Shown here: positions 42,413 through 49,844 of the stretch, piece after piece
Position numbering within the stretch: the first letter of the stretch is position 1
How the letters are laid out: each line of letters begins with the position of its first letter
The notes under the pieces: generated by a model
Seen by the model: the letters and a program-made list of their open reading frames with translations, nothing else
What the model was told of the DNA's origin: nothing
Databases searched by the model: none
Position numbers and translations under genes: made by a program
Assembly: GCA_964493505.1 (NCBI GenBank)
Contig: CAZBNP010000011.1
Span: forward strand, 1 to 64,000
Length of the DNA: 64,000 bases
DNA from: Chryseosolibacter sp964493505
Lineage (GTDB): Bacteria; Bacteroidota; Bacteroidia; Cytophagales; Cyclobacteriaceae
Direction: 5' to 3'

Positions 42413-44060
42413 CGGCAGCAGTTTTTACTTGTTTAGCATACTTGAACAAAATTCCTTTCTTCGCGTTGGGCTCGGGAGCTTTCCATACAGCCCGGCGCTT
42501 AGTGAGCGTTTGCTCGTCAACGAGAAGATTAATCTTATGGTTTCGAACGTCTATTTCGATCGTGTCATTCTCTTCCACGAGTGCGATAAGTCCACCCTCA
42601 AATGCTTCCGGCGTAATGTGGCCAACCACGAAGCCGTGTGTTCCCCCCGAAAAGCGTCCATCAGTGATAAGCGCGACGGACTTGCCGAGGCCTGTACCCA
42701 TAATTGCCGAGGTGGGCTTCAGCATCTCCGGCATACCGGGAGCACCACGCGGACCGACATACCGGATAACGACTACATCGCCGGCCTTTACCTTTCCGCT
42801 TTCTATACCGGCTACCAATTCGAACTCCCCGTTGAAGACGCGAGCAGGACCGGTGAATTTTTCACCCTCCTTGCCGGTGATCTTCGCGACCGATCCGGCC
42901 TCTGCCAGATTGCCATAGAGAATCTGAAGGTGGCCGGTAGCCTTGATCGGATGTTCTAACGGCATGATTACATCCTGCGTTTGGAAATCCAGTGGCTTCA
43001 CATCCTGCAGATTTTCCCGCAGTGTCTTTCCGGTGATAGTCATACAGTCGCCGCGCAGGAATCCTTTGTCTAAAAGGTATTTCATCACTGCAGGCACCCC
43101 ACCGATCCGATGCAATTCTCCCATCAGATATTTTCCACTCGGTTTCAGATCAGCGAGCATTGGTGTCTTGTCAGATATGCGCTGGAAGTCATCCTGCGAA
43201 AGATCGACGGCTGCCGCACGGGCCATCGCCAGAAGGTGAAGCACTGCGTTGGTTGAACCCCCCAGCGCCATAACCACCGTAATGGCATTCTCGAATGATT
43301 CGCGTGTCATGATATCGAGTGGTTTGATATCATTCTTAAGCAGATGATACATCGCCTTTCCGGCCTGACGACACTCTTCCGATTTCTCCTTGCTTACCGC
43401 AGGGTTCGATGAGGAGTACGGTAGCGACATGCCCATTGCCTCGATGGCAGAAGCCATCGTGTTAGCCGTGTACATCCCTCCACAGGCACCGGCACCGGGA
43501 CATGAATTCTTAATGATACCCTTGAAATCTTCCGGCGTTATCTTTCCGGCGATCTTTTCTCCAAGCGCTTCAAACGCGGAAACAATATTGAGTTCCTTTC
43601 CTTTCCAGTCACCACCGGCAATCGTACCACCGTACACCATGATCGCAGGGCGATTCAGTCTGGCCATCGCTATCAGGGCGCCGGGCATATTTTTGTCGCA
43701 CCCCACTACCGCGATCAGCCCGTCGTAATACTGTGCACCACAGACTGTTTCAATTGAATCGGCAATAACTTCCCGGCTTACCAGCGAATATCGCATCCCT
43801 TCCGTGCCATTGCTCATACCATCGCTGACACCGATCGTGTGGAAGATGAGTCCAACGAGATCACTGTCCCAAACACCCGACTTTACTTCCTGAGCAAGCT
43901 GATTGAGGTGCATGTTACAGGTGTTGCCATCGTAACCAGTGCTAACAACGCCGACTTGCGCTTTGTTCAGATCTTCGTCCGTCAGCCCTATTCCATACAA
44001 CATCGCCTGCGCAGCCGGAAGTGAAGGGTCTTGTGTGAGTGTTCTACTGTACTTATTCAT
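42387..44060 (-). CDS. ilvD: Dihydroxy-acid dehydratase IlvD
   Basis: A 557-residue iron-sulphur dehydratase with GCDKNMPGALIAMARLNRP and CPGAGACGGMYTANTMASAIEAMG, the cysteine-bearing family signatures. It makes the 2-oxo acids for valine and isoleucine. It begins 20 bp after ilvE stops. The sequence just before its ATG (TGACAGTTTATAAATA on the minus strand) resembles part of the 18-nt element before ilvE and leuC. Confidence 0.96.
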   Translation of the reverse strand: MNKYSRTLTQDPSLPAAQAMLYGIGLTDEDLNKAQVGVVSTGYDGNTCNMHLNQLAQEVKSGVWDSDLVGLIFHTIGVSDGMSNGTEGMRYSLVSREVIADSIETVCGAQYYDGLIAVVGCDKNMPGALIAMARLNRPAIMVYGGTIAGGDWKGKELNIVSAFEALGEKIAGKITPEDFKGIIKNSCPGAGACGGMYTANTMASAIEAMGMSLPYSSSNPAVSKEKSEECRQAGKAMYHLLKNDIKPLDIMTRESFENAITVVMALGGSTNAVLHLLAMARAAAVDLSQDDFQRISDKTPMLADLKPSGKYLMGELHRIGGVPAVMKYLLDKGFLRGDCMTITGKTLRENLQDVKPLDFQTQDVIMPLEHPIKATGHLQILYGNLAEAGSVAKITGKEGEKFTGPARVFNGEFELVAGIESGKVKAGDVVVIRYVGPRGAPGMPEMLKPTSAIMGTGLGKSVALITDGRFSGGTHGFVVGHITPEAFEGGLIALVEENDTIEIDVRNHKINLLVDEQTLTKRRAVWKAPEPNAKKGILFKYAKQVKTAADGCVTDED

Positions 44061-44080
44061 TATTTATAAACTGTCAACTA

Positions 44081-44959
44081 TTAAATTATTACATAACTGA
44101 ACGACCGGTCAAGCACCTGGCACCGGTAAGCCTGTTGTACGATTGCACCCAGGCTATCCTTCCACTCCTTTCCGAACGAACTGGCGTCGATGGATTCTAT
44201 CCCGGCAATATCGACGGCGGTTCCGCACAGGAAAGCACTGTCTGCCGACTCAAATTCCTGCGGGTTGATGTTCTTCTCAACAACGGTGATATCCAGTGCC
44301 CTGCATATATTCATTACCACCTGGCGTGTAATTCCCGGAAATATATTCCCGGGCGGCGGGGTGTATAGTATGCCGTCTTTTTCGAGAAAGAAGTTCCCGG
44401 CAGGGCCGGCGGCTACGTTGCCATTGACATCCAGCATCAGGGCGTCGTCGTAGCCTCGCGATTTGGCTTCGCTGGTTGCAAGGATGTTGTTGACGTAATG
44501 ACCGGTGATCTTAGCATCAATTTTAAAAGTGGGTCTGTGATAAGATGAAACACACAGTTTCAACAATTTCTCGCCGTGGTACTTGGCCCATTTCCATGTG
44601 CCGATCATAAAATGTGTTTCCGGCGCCTTTGTCAGCCGCATGTTCGGGCCGCAGAAGACCAGGGGGCGGAGATATGCGTCAGTCAGGTTGTTCTTCTCCA
44701 ATAGCTGATACGCTACCTGCGTGAGTTCGTCGGCGTCGTAATTGAATGGAATACCCAATTGTGCACAGCTGCTCTTCAGACGCTCAAAGTGCTCGTACGC
44801 CTTGAATACTTTAACACCGTTTACAGTATTATAGGAACGGATCCCTTCATACACTCCAAAGCCGTAATGCAGCGTCTGGCTGAAAGGGTCGACATGTGCA
44901 TCAGCGGCTTTGATGAACTTGCCGTCCATAAACAGGATCGTATCCCGCGTGTAGTACAT
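44081..44959 (-). CDS. ilvE: Branched-chain amino acid aminotransferase (class IV)
   Basis: A 292-residue fold-type IV PLP aminotransferase with DPFSQTLHYGFGVYEGIRSY at the N-terminus, KITGHYVNNILATSEAKSRGYDDALMLD and GNIFPGITRQVVMNICRAL. It transfers the amino group in the last step for Val, Leu and Ile. The start at 44959 (MYYTRDTILF) is the family start. It is the first structural gene of the locus, directly behind the leader and terminator. A second, longer BCAT gene lies at 59194-60270. Confidence 0.93.
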   Translation of the reverse strand: MYYTRDTILFMDGKFIKAADAHVDPFSQTLHYGFGVYEGIRSYNTVNGVKVFKAYEHFERLKSSCAQLGIPFNYDADELTQVAYQLLEKNNLTDAYLRPLVFCGPNMRLTKAPETHFMIGTWKWAKYHGEKLLKLCVSSYHRPTFKIDAKITGHYVNNILATSEAKSRGYDDALMLDVNGNVAAGPAGNFFLEKDGILYTPPPGNIFPGITRQVVMNICRALDITVVEKNINPQEFESADSAFLCGTAVDIAGIESIDASSFGKEWKDSLGAIVQQAYRCQVLDRSFSYVII

Positions 44960-44963
44960 ATTA

Positions 44964-44981
44964 TTTACAACTGTTAGTTTG
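44964..44981 (-). promoter_or_regulatory. 18-nt shared leader element, ilvE copy
   Basis: CAAACTAACAGTTGTAAA on the minus strand, exactly as before leuC. Here it lies between the attenuator U-tract and the ilvE ATG, 4 nt from the start codon, so it may influence ribosome access or bind a protein or RNA. Confidence 0.55.
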
Positions 44982-44992
44982 TTAAGGCCTTT

Positions 44993-45029
44993 ATAAAACA
45001 AAACCGCCCCGGATTTCTCAGGGGCGGTT
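44993..45029 (-). terminator. Attenuator terminator of the ilv operon
   Basis: A perfect 9-bp stem (aaccgcccc at 45002-45010 with ggggcggtt at 45021-45029), 10-nt loop, followed on the minus strand by TTTTGTTTTAT. It stands 21 nt after the leader-peptide stop codon and 33 nt before ilvE. Its 5' arm can pair alternatively with leader codons 34-37, so it is best read as the conditional terminator of an attenuator rather than a plain terminator. Confidence 0.82.
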
Positions 45030-45050
45030 AATAAATATCTTTTACAATTT

Positions 45051-45173
45051 TTACACCATGGCAGCCCCCGAGGGTTTATAAATACCCACAAGCACGATAA
45101 GAAGCACTAAAACCGAATTTCCCACGTTTGCGGTACGGTTAAAGAGGCTAGTCATATCGTTGGAGGTGATCAT
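45051..45173 (-). CDS. ilv operon leader peptide (40 residues)
   Basis: ATG at 45173, TAA at 45053-45051. Residues 21 to 29 read VLVLLIVLV, nine branched-chain residues in a row, followed by Gly and Ile31. The remainder is ordinary (MITSNDMTSLFNRTANVGNS before, YKPSGAAMV after). It ends just before a terminator and precedes the full ilv-leu locus on the same strand. Ribosome stalling in the run during branched-chain amino acid shortage would expose codons 34-37. An alternative view is a tiny membrane protein, but the position and RNA folding favour a leader. A second in-frame ATG is at 45155. Confidence 0.8.
   Translation of the reverse strand: MITSNDMTSLFNRTANVGNSVLVLLIVLVGIYKPSGAAMV
45064..45072 (-). 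promoter_or_regulatory. Antiterminator segment of the ilv attenuator
   Basis: On the minus strand this reads CTCGGGGGC. It can pair with GCCCCTGAG (45017-45025), which contains the 5' arm of the terminator, by eight Watson-Crick pairs and one G-U. The two structures are mutually exclusive. A ribosome at the leader stop codon would partly cover this segment; one stalled at codons 21-29 would leave it free. Confidence 0.7.
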
Positions 45174-45197
45174 ATTATTTCGTGTGTCCACAATTTT

Positions 45198-45227
45198 CAA
45201 GAATATTCAAGTAGAATTCAAGAGAAA
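45198..45227 (-). promoter_or_regulatory. Candidate promoter of the ilv leader
   Basis: On the minus strand TATTCTTG (45205-45198) matches the Bacteroidota -7 consensus TAnnTTTG with one mismatch, and TTTC lies 18 nt upstream (45227-45224) where TTTG is expected. Transcription would begin about 15 to 20 nt before the leader ATG. The fit is partial. Confidence 0.35.
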
Positions 45228-45294
45228 CACAGAAAATATTTTTGGAGTTAACGAATGTTAGTAAGAAGTCGTGGGCTTTTTGGCCCCGGGGACC

Positions 45295-46098
45295 TCACAC
45301 ATCGGACCCTTTCAAACGAAGGTAACTGAAATAATTAAACAGAAACGTCCATACACCGGCGATAGCGACGGACGAGGGTGTCAAATAGTCGCGGATTTCC
45401 TGGAACGCATATCGGCTGAACGGAAGTGGAACGAGGTTCGAAATGCTTTCCAGGGGAAGGAACTGAACCAGAAAGGGTACGTAATCATTTATATTCTCGC
45501 GAATGATAATTTCGATCATCGGCGCGAGCAACAACAATATAATTGTCAGGCCGGAACGGCGAACCAGTATACCTATCATCAGCGCGAATGAAAGGTATGC
45601 GAAGATCTCTATGAGATACGCCAGCAGAAACTCCATGTCTGCGAAAACGTTCGACCAGCTTAACTCCGGGGTGTATATCAACCCGGTAATGAGACTAATG
45701 ACCATGATCATCGTCACGCTCAGTAAGCTCAGCAACAGATTTGTCAATATCTTGCTGGCAAGGAACTGCCAGTGGCTAAGTCCGTCAATAATATTTTGCC
45801 GCACCGTGCGGTACTGAAATTCGTTGGTTATCGAGATCACGGTCATTATACCGATTACTATTTTAAAGATTCCGCCGATGTATATGAGGTTCAGCCAGAC
45901 ATCGGGGAAATGATAGATAGGTATCCGGTTGATGTTCAGGTTCGATCCGAACTCTTCGAAAGTACGCCCAAGCCATTTCAACAACTCCATGCCGCTGGCT
46001 GTAAAGAATGCGAGCGTGATAAAGTACAGCCCGCACACAATCCAGAATGTGCGGTAGTGTACGAGTTTCTTGAGATCTATTCTGAGCAGGTGCAGCAT
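45295..46098 (-). CDS. ABC-2 type transporter permease
   Basis: A 267-residue protein with six membrane segments and the ABC-2 permease layout, starting with a cytoplasmic helix MLHLLRIDLKKLVHYRTFW. It pairs with the ATPase gene 12 bp upstream to form an exporter of unknown substrate. It is last in the sigma-factor cluster and precedes the ilv leader on the same strand by about 120 bp. Confidence 0.87.
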   Translation of the reverse strand: MLHLLRIDLKKLVHYRTFWIVCGLYFITLAFFTASGMELLKWLGRTFEEFGSNLNINRIPIYHFPDVWLNLIYIGGIFKIVIGIMTVISITNEFQYRTVRQNIIDGLSHWQFLASKILTNLLLSLLSVTMIMVISLITGLIYTPELSWSNVFADMEFLLAYLIEIFAYLSFALMIGILVRRSGLTIILLLLAPMIEIIIRENINDYVPFLVQFLPLESISNLVPLPFSRYAFQEIRDYLTPSSVAIAGVWTFLFNYFSYLRLKGSDV

Positions 46099-46110
46099 CG
46101 TTCAAATGTT

Positions 46111-47001
46111 TCAGGAACTGGAAAGGATCTCGAGGAATTGCTTTTCAAGGCTCTTCCTTTGTGTGACGAGGTGGGAGGCAACGACCCCCTGGCTAAAAAG
46201 AAACCGGTTTAGCGCGCCGGAGTCGTAGCCTTCGCGCATGGCCACCACGTATCGACCGTTTTCGCGGCTCACGGAGTTCGCGCCCTCGAAGTTGGTTAGA
46301 AGTTTTTGAAATTCGGGTGTATCTGCGAATACCTCCACCGTTTCGCGACCTTCTCCTACCATGGAGACCAGTCCGCTGTAAATGAGATTACCCCTCTTTA
46401 GTACGCAAAAATGCGTACAGACCTTTTGCACCTCGTCAAGCAAGTGACTGGCAAGAATGATTGTCTTGCCGTTTGCGGCAATCTTTATGATCAGTTCGCG
46501 GATTTCGGCGATGCCCATGGGGTCCAGTCCGTTCGTGGGCTCATCCAGTATCAGGACCGTCGGATCGTTGAGTAACGCCGAGGCTATTGCCAGGCGCTGT
46601 TTCATACCGAGCGAGTAGGTCCGGTACTTGTCGTCTTTCCGCGCCGTGAGCTCGACAAGTTCCAGCACCTTCGGAATGTTTTCAACCGGACATTGCTTGA
46701 TCATCGCATTCAGTTCCAGGTTCCGCTGACCGCTGAGGTAGGGGTAGAAGATCGGGTGCTCAAGCACGGCGCCGATCCTTTTTCGGATCTCGTTACCGGG
46801 CAGCTGCCCGAACCAGGAGAAGCTACCCGATGTGGGATTGATCACTCCCATCAGCATTCCGAGCGTGGTTGTTTTTCCACTCCCGTTGGGCCCCAGCATT
46901 CCAAAGACTTGCCCGGCGGCAACTTCCAGATCAAGGTTGTTTACGGCTTTGATTCGTCCGAAGTGCTTGCTGAGACCGGTGATCGACAGGACGTTATTCA
47001 A
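46111..47001 (-). CDS. ABC transporter ATP-binding protein
   Basis: A 296-residue nucleotide-binding subunit. It has Walker A GPNGSGKTT, the Q-loop region, the signature YSLGMKQRLAIA, Walker B VLILDEPTNGLD and the H-loop ASHLLDE. The C-terminal 80 residues form the extra domain of the CcmA/antibiotic-export type. The partner permease follows directly. The substrate is unknown. Confidence 0.94.
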   Translation of the reverse strand: MNNVLSITGLSKHFGRIKAVNNLDLEVAAGQVFGMLGPNGSGKTTTLGMLMGVINPTSGSFSWFGQLPGNEIRKRIGAVLEHPIFYPYLSGQRNLELNAMIKQCPVENIPKVLELVELTARKDDKYRTYSLGMKQRLAIASALLNDPTVLILDEPTNGLDPMGIAEIRELIIKIAANGKTIILASHLLDEVQKVCTHFCVLKRGNLIYSGLVSMVGEGRETVEVFADTPEFQKLLTNFEGANSVSRENGRYVVAMREGYDSGALNRFLFSQGVVASHLVTQRKSLEKQFLEILSSS

Positions 47002-47044
47002 GGGGAGAGCGTTATATCAGCGAGATGGGGTTGGGAAATGAATA

Positions 47045-47563
47045 TCAATTGTCGTGTTCATGATTGGAGAATTGTCTTATCCTCATACCAATATCGGTAG
47101 TCTGATCGATTTTGTCATAAAAACTTGTGATCTTATCAAGCGCGATTTTTCCGAGGATGTCGAGTATGTAGAGATTCTCGCTGTCATTGACGAGCACGAG
47201 TATACCCTTTGTCTTTCCCTCTTTCTCTTTCAGGTAGACGTCGAAGTTCTTTCCGTCATGACGACTGGTCATGACGGCTTCGAATTGTTCGGATTGGTAG
47301 TCAGATACGAGATTCCGGTAATCTGTGTCTCCGAACTTTTCCTCGGCTTTGTTGATGAGCATGAAGCGCATCTTTTCGATGTCTTTGGTCAGCTCATCGA
47401 ACTCCCGGTCATCTGTCTGGTTAAGCATGCGCAGGGTATTCTTGTAGAAGAATAAATTCAGCGCGCCGGAATGTCGTGTACGAAGCGATTCGGTCGTGTT
47501 ACTCTGACCTGACGTGCCGATAGCGATGGCGAGGAAGGCGGCTGTAATTAGTGCGTGGTTCAT
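47045..47563 (-). CDS. DUF4252-like exported protein
   Basis: A 172-residue protein with a signal peptide (cleavage near GTSGQS). It has the alpha/beta pattern of DUF4252 proteins: MRFMLINKAEE, then FEAVMTSRHDGKNFDVYLKEK and LYILDILGKIALDKITSFYDKI. It begins 4 bp after a longer DUF4252 gene and is probably its divergent paralogue. The function is unknown; such genes recurrently follow ECF sigma/anti-sigma pairs in Bacteroidota. Confidence 0.8.
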   Translation of the reverse strand: MNHALITAAFLAIAIGTSGQSNTTESLRTRHSGALNLFFYKNTLRMLNQTDDREFDELTKDIEKMRFMLINKAEEKFGDTDYRNLVSDYQSEQFEAVMTSRHDGKNFDVYLKEKEGKTKGILVLVNDSENLYILDILGKIALDKITSFYDKIDQTTDIGMRIRQFSNHEHDN

Positions 47564-47567
47564 AGAC

Positions 47568-48134
47568 CTAATTTCGCTCTCTTGAGTTGTCTCGGGAGTT
47601 GTCCTTTGCCGGAGGAGCGAACTGTTTTTTGTCGATATTTTCGAGGTTCTCCAGTCCTTTGATGTTCATCTTGCTACCGATACGCGAAACCTGTTTAAGG
47701 TCGATCTCTCCAATGAGGCTCATGATCATAAATTCCTTTTCGCCGCCTACGACCATCAGCATTTCCGAGATCTTCCCACCATTTTCCTGGATCATGAATT
47801 TCATGTCTTTGTCTTTATCGCGCACTGACATCAGTTCTTCGAATTGTTTCGGAATGAGTAACATGGCTTCCTTGTACAAGGCCCTGGAATTTTCCGCATT
47901 TTCTTTGGCGAGTATCTTCAGGCCTTTGAGCTTGCTGATAGCGTCAAGCACTTCCTGATCCTCCGCGTTGGTCACCTCCATTTGGGTAAAAAGTCCGAAC
48001 ATCTTGCTGGAAATCGTTACGTTGGTGAAGGTTTCGTCATTCTGATATTTGCTGAAGAATTTCGAGATAACATCCTGGCCTTTCGAGGCGGTCAGCGTCA
48101 TCATTAATACCATTACTGCTGCAATTTTTTTCAT
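47568..48134 (-). CDS. DUF4252 exported protein
   Basis: A 188-residue protein with a signal peptide (MKKIAAVMVLMMTLTASKGQ) and a typical DUF4252 domain: FTNVTISSKMFGLFTQM, LKGLKILAKENAENSRALYKEA, FMIQENGGKISEMLMVVGGEKEFMIMSLIGEIDL. The C-terminal 25 residues are a low-complexity tail with two NSR repeats. It follows the anti-sigma-like gene and precedes its paralogue, forming one operon. Confidence 0.87.
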   Translation of the reverse strand: MKKIAAVMVLMMTLTASKGQDVISKFFSKYQNDETFTNVTISSKMFGLFTQMEVTNAEDQEVLDAISKLKGLKILAKENAENSRALYKEAMLLIPKQFEELMSVRDKDKDMKFMIQENGGKISEMLMVVGGEKEFMIMSLIGEIDLKQVSRIGSKMNIKGLENLENIDKKQFAPPAKDNSRDNSRERN

Positions 48135-48162
48135 ATTCGTTGATTTGTGCTGATTCAGAATT

Positions 48163-48660
48163 TCAAAGTTTTTGTTCCCCTTCCGGGCTGCGGATTTCTT
48201 CCTGCGCTTCGTTGAAGAGATTTATCTTTTTGGCGTGTTTTTCGGCTGTGTTGAAACTCCGTGAGATCATCATAAGCGCTCGCTTCGTTTCTTCGAATGC
48301 TCTGTCCGGATCGTTGTAGGTATCGGCAGTTCCTGTTGGCGAGCTTTCCCGCAATTCAAGCCTGACAAGCCATACGGCTAGCACGAGTACGACAACACCA
48401 GCCGCTATGCGCATGCTATTATAAAGGAGCGTAATCACGCGCCCAGAGGGGTGTTTTGCTTTTGACATGACTTTAGTATCGAAAGTCGGGTCGGAAAGCG
48501 CGGTACTTCGTTGGTTGCGGAAGTATTGAAACAGTGCCGCTGCCTCCTGGCGCGATTCGGTCGTGAAGTGATCCTGCAACTGGTTCTCTTCCTCAACGGT
48601 GGTCTCGCAGTTCCAGTACTTCTCCAGCAGCCTGTCTATCTCGTTATTGTCAGAGTCCAT
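48163..48660 (-). CDS. Membrane-anchored anti-sigma-factor-like protein
   Basis: A 165-residue protein with an acidic N-terminal cytoplasmic part (NNEIDRLLEKYWNCETTVEEENQLQDHF), one membrane segment (IAAGVVVLVLAVWLV near residue 90) and a short outer part. The layout and the overlap with an ECF sigma gene (stop at 48650) point to an anti-sigma factor. The classical ZAS zinc motif HxxxCxxC is absent. The ATG at 48660 or 48669 is the start. Confidence 0.75.
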   Translation of the reverse strand: MDSDNNEIDRLLEKYWNCETTVEEENQLQDHFTTESRQEAAALFQYFRNQRSTALSDPTFDTKVMSKAKHPSGRVITLLYNSMRIAAGVVVLVLAVWLVRLELRESSPTGTADTYNDPDRAFEETKRALMMISRSFNTAEKHAKKINLFNEAQEEIRSPEGEQKL

Positions 48661-49162
48661 AGGCGTCAATTTTTGTGATTTTTTCCCTGACGGTGTTTCT
48701 CGCGCGGAACAGGTTCACCTTAACCTGATTCATATCGATCTGGAGAATGTCGCAAATCTCCTGATAGCTATACCCTTCAACGTCGCGAAGGTGAATTACC
48801 TGGCGCTGCTTATCGGGTAAGCTTGCGATGGCTTCCGCAACTTTCTTCATATTCTCAACCATCTCAGTCGATTCGTATGGTGTCAATGCATCGTGCCTTA
48901 GTTCAAATGTCGCTTCCAGCGTCTGTGTGTCATTGCGATTCATCTTGCGAATGCGGTCAAGTGAAAGGTTGCGGGTAAGACGCATGCACCATGCTTCCCA
49001 ATTCCTGATATCATCCATTTGACCGCGATTATTCCAGACGCGGATGAAAACCTCTTGCACGATGTCTTTGGCTTCCTCCTCACTGCCGAGAAAGCGGAAA
49101 GCGAAGCGAAAAAGCTTGCTTTTTACCGGCAGTATCTTCTTTTCGAAAGCTTCCAGGTCCAT
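48650..49162 (-). CDS. ECF-family RNA polymerase sigma factor
   Basis: A 170-residue sigma factor with region 2 (FRFAFRFLGSEEEAKDIVQEVFIRVWNN, then NWEAWCMRLTRNLSLDRIRK) and region 4 (IASLPDKQRQVIHLRDVEGYSYQEICDILQIDMNQVKVNLFRARN). It is the first gene of the sigma/anti-sigma/DUF4252/ABC cluster, which it probably autoregulates. It is divergent from the LOG-family gene. Confidence 0.95.
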   Translation of the reverse strand: MDLEAFEKKILPVKSKLFRFAFRFLGSEEEAKDIVQEVFIRVWNNRGQMDDIRNWEAWCMRLTRNLSLDRIRKMNRNDTQTLEATFELRHDALTPYESTEMVENMKKVAEAIASLPDKQRQVIHLRDVEGYSYQEICDILQIDMNQVKVNLFRARNTVREKITKIDAYGL

Positions 49163-49241
49163 TGCTGAGATTCAGTTACAAGACGCTAAAATACGGAGGA
49201 TGTTACAATCGCGTAGGTTTTTTTCGGTTGGAAGGTTGCCG

Positions 49242-49273
49242 TTTGCCCTTTGTCAACCGATCATCTAAATTTG
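49242..49273 (+). promoter_or_regulatory. Candidate Bacteroidota-type promoter for the LOG-family gene
   Basis: TTTG at 49242-49245, a 20-nt spacer, then TAAATTTG at 49266-49273, an exact TAnnTTTG match. The start codon at 49291 would have a leader of about 10 nt. The TTTG box falls in a short repetitive stretch (gtttgccctttgtc). Confidence 0.5.
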
Positions 49274-49290
49274 GAGACAACTTAAAAGCT

Positions 49291-49842
49291 ATGTCAAAAC
49301 CGATTGTAGGAATTATGGGTCCGGGCGAGAGCGCCACGCCCGAGGAGAATGAACTGGCATTTGCACTCGGCAAAGCCGTTGCGCGGGAGGGCTGGGTCGT
49401 ACTCACCGGGGGCAGGAGCTTCGGCATAATGGAGGCCGCGATGAAGGGCGCCCATGAAGCTAATGGACTGACTGTAGGTGTTCTTCCCACCGATACTTCA
49501 CTCAACTCGTCAGAAGAGGCTGATATCAGGATCGTGACAGGTATGGGTAGTGGCCGCAATATTATCAACGTGCTTTCCAGCCGTATCCTGGTGGTTATTG
49601 GCATGGCTGCGGGAACGGCGTCCGAAGTCGCGCTCGCGATAAAGGAAAACAAGAAAGTGATCCTCCTTCGCCAGGATGAGACCACCGTCCGATTCTTCAA
49701 AAATATCGGAACGTATAAAGTGATATCCGCGAATACCGTAGAGGAGACAATCCCGATCATCAGGGATTATATTCAGGTGAACCCATTCAGTACGATGAAA
49801 CAAAGAGCATCATCGGCTGCCGCGGAGTCAGATGAACTCTGA
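49291..49842 (+). CDS. LOG-family (TIGR00725-like) Rossmann-fold protein
   Basis: A 183-residue Rossmann-fold protein with VGIMGPGE at the N-terminus, LTGGRSFGIMEAAMKGA and GMAAGTASEVALAI in place of the PGGxGTxxE motif of true LOG phosphoribohydrolases. The family includes cytokinin-activating LOG proteins and molybdenum-cofactor-binding carriers. The missing PGG suggests it does not have classical LOG activity. The ATG at 49291 is preceded by a good promoter candidate. Confidence 0.8.
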   Translation: MSKPIVGIMGPGESATPEENELAFALGKAVAREGWVVLTGGRSFGIMEAAMKGAHEANGLTVGVLPTDTSLNSSEEADIRIVTGMGSGRNIINVLSSRILVVIGMAAGTASEVALAIKENKKVILLRQDETTVRFFKNIGTYKVISANTVEETIPIIRDYIQVNPFSTMKQRASSAAAESDEL

Positions 49843-49844
49843 TA

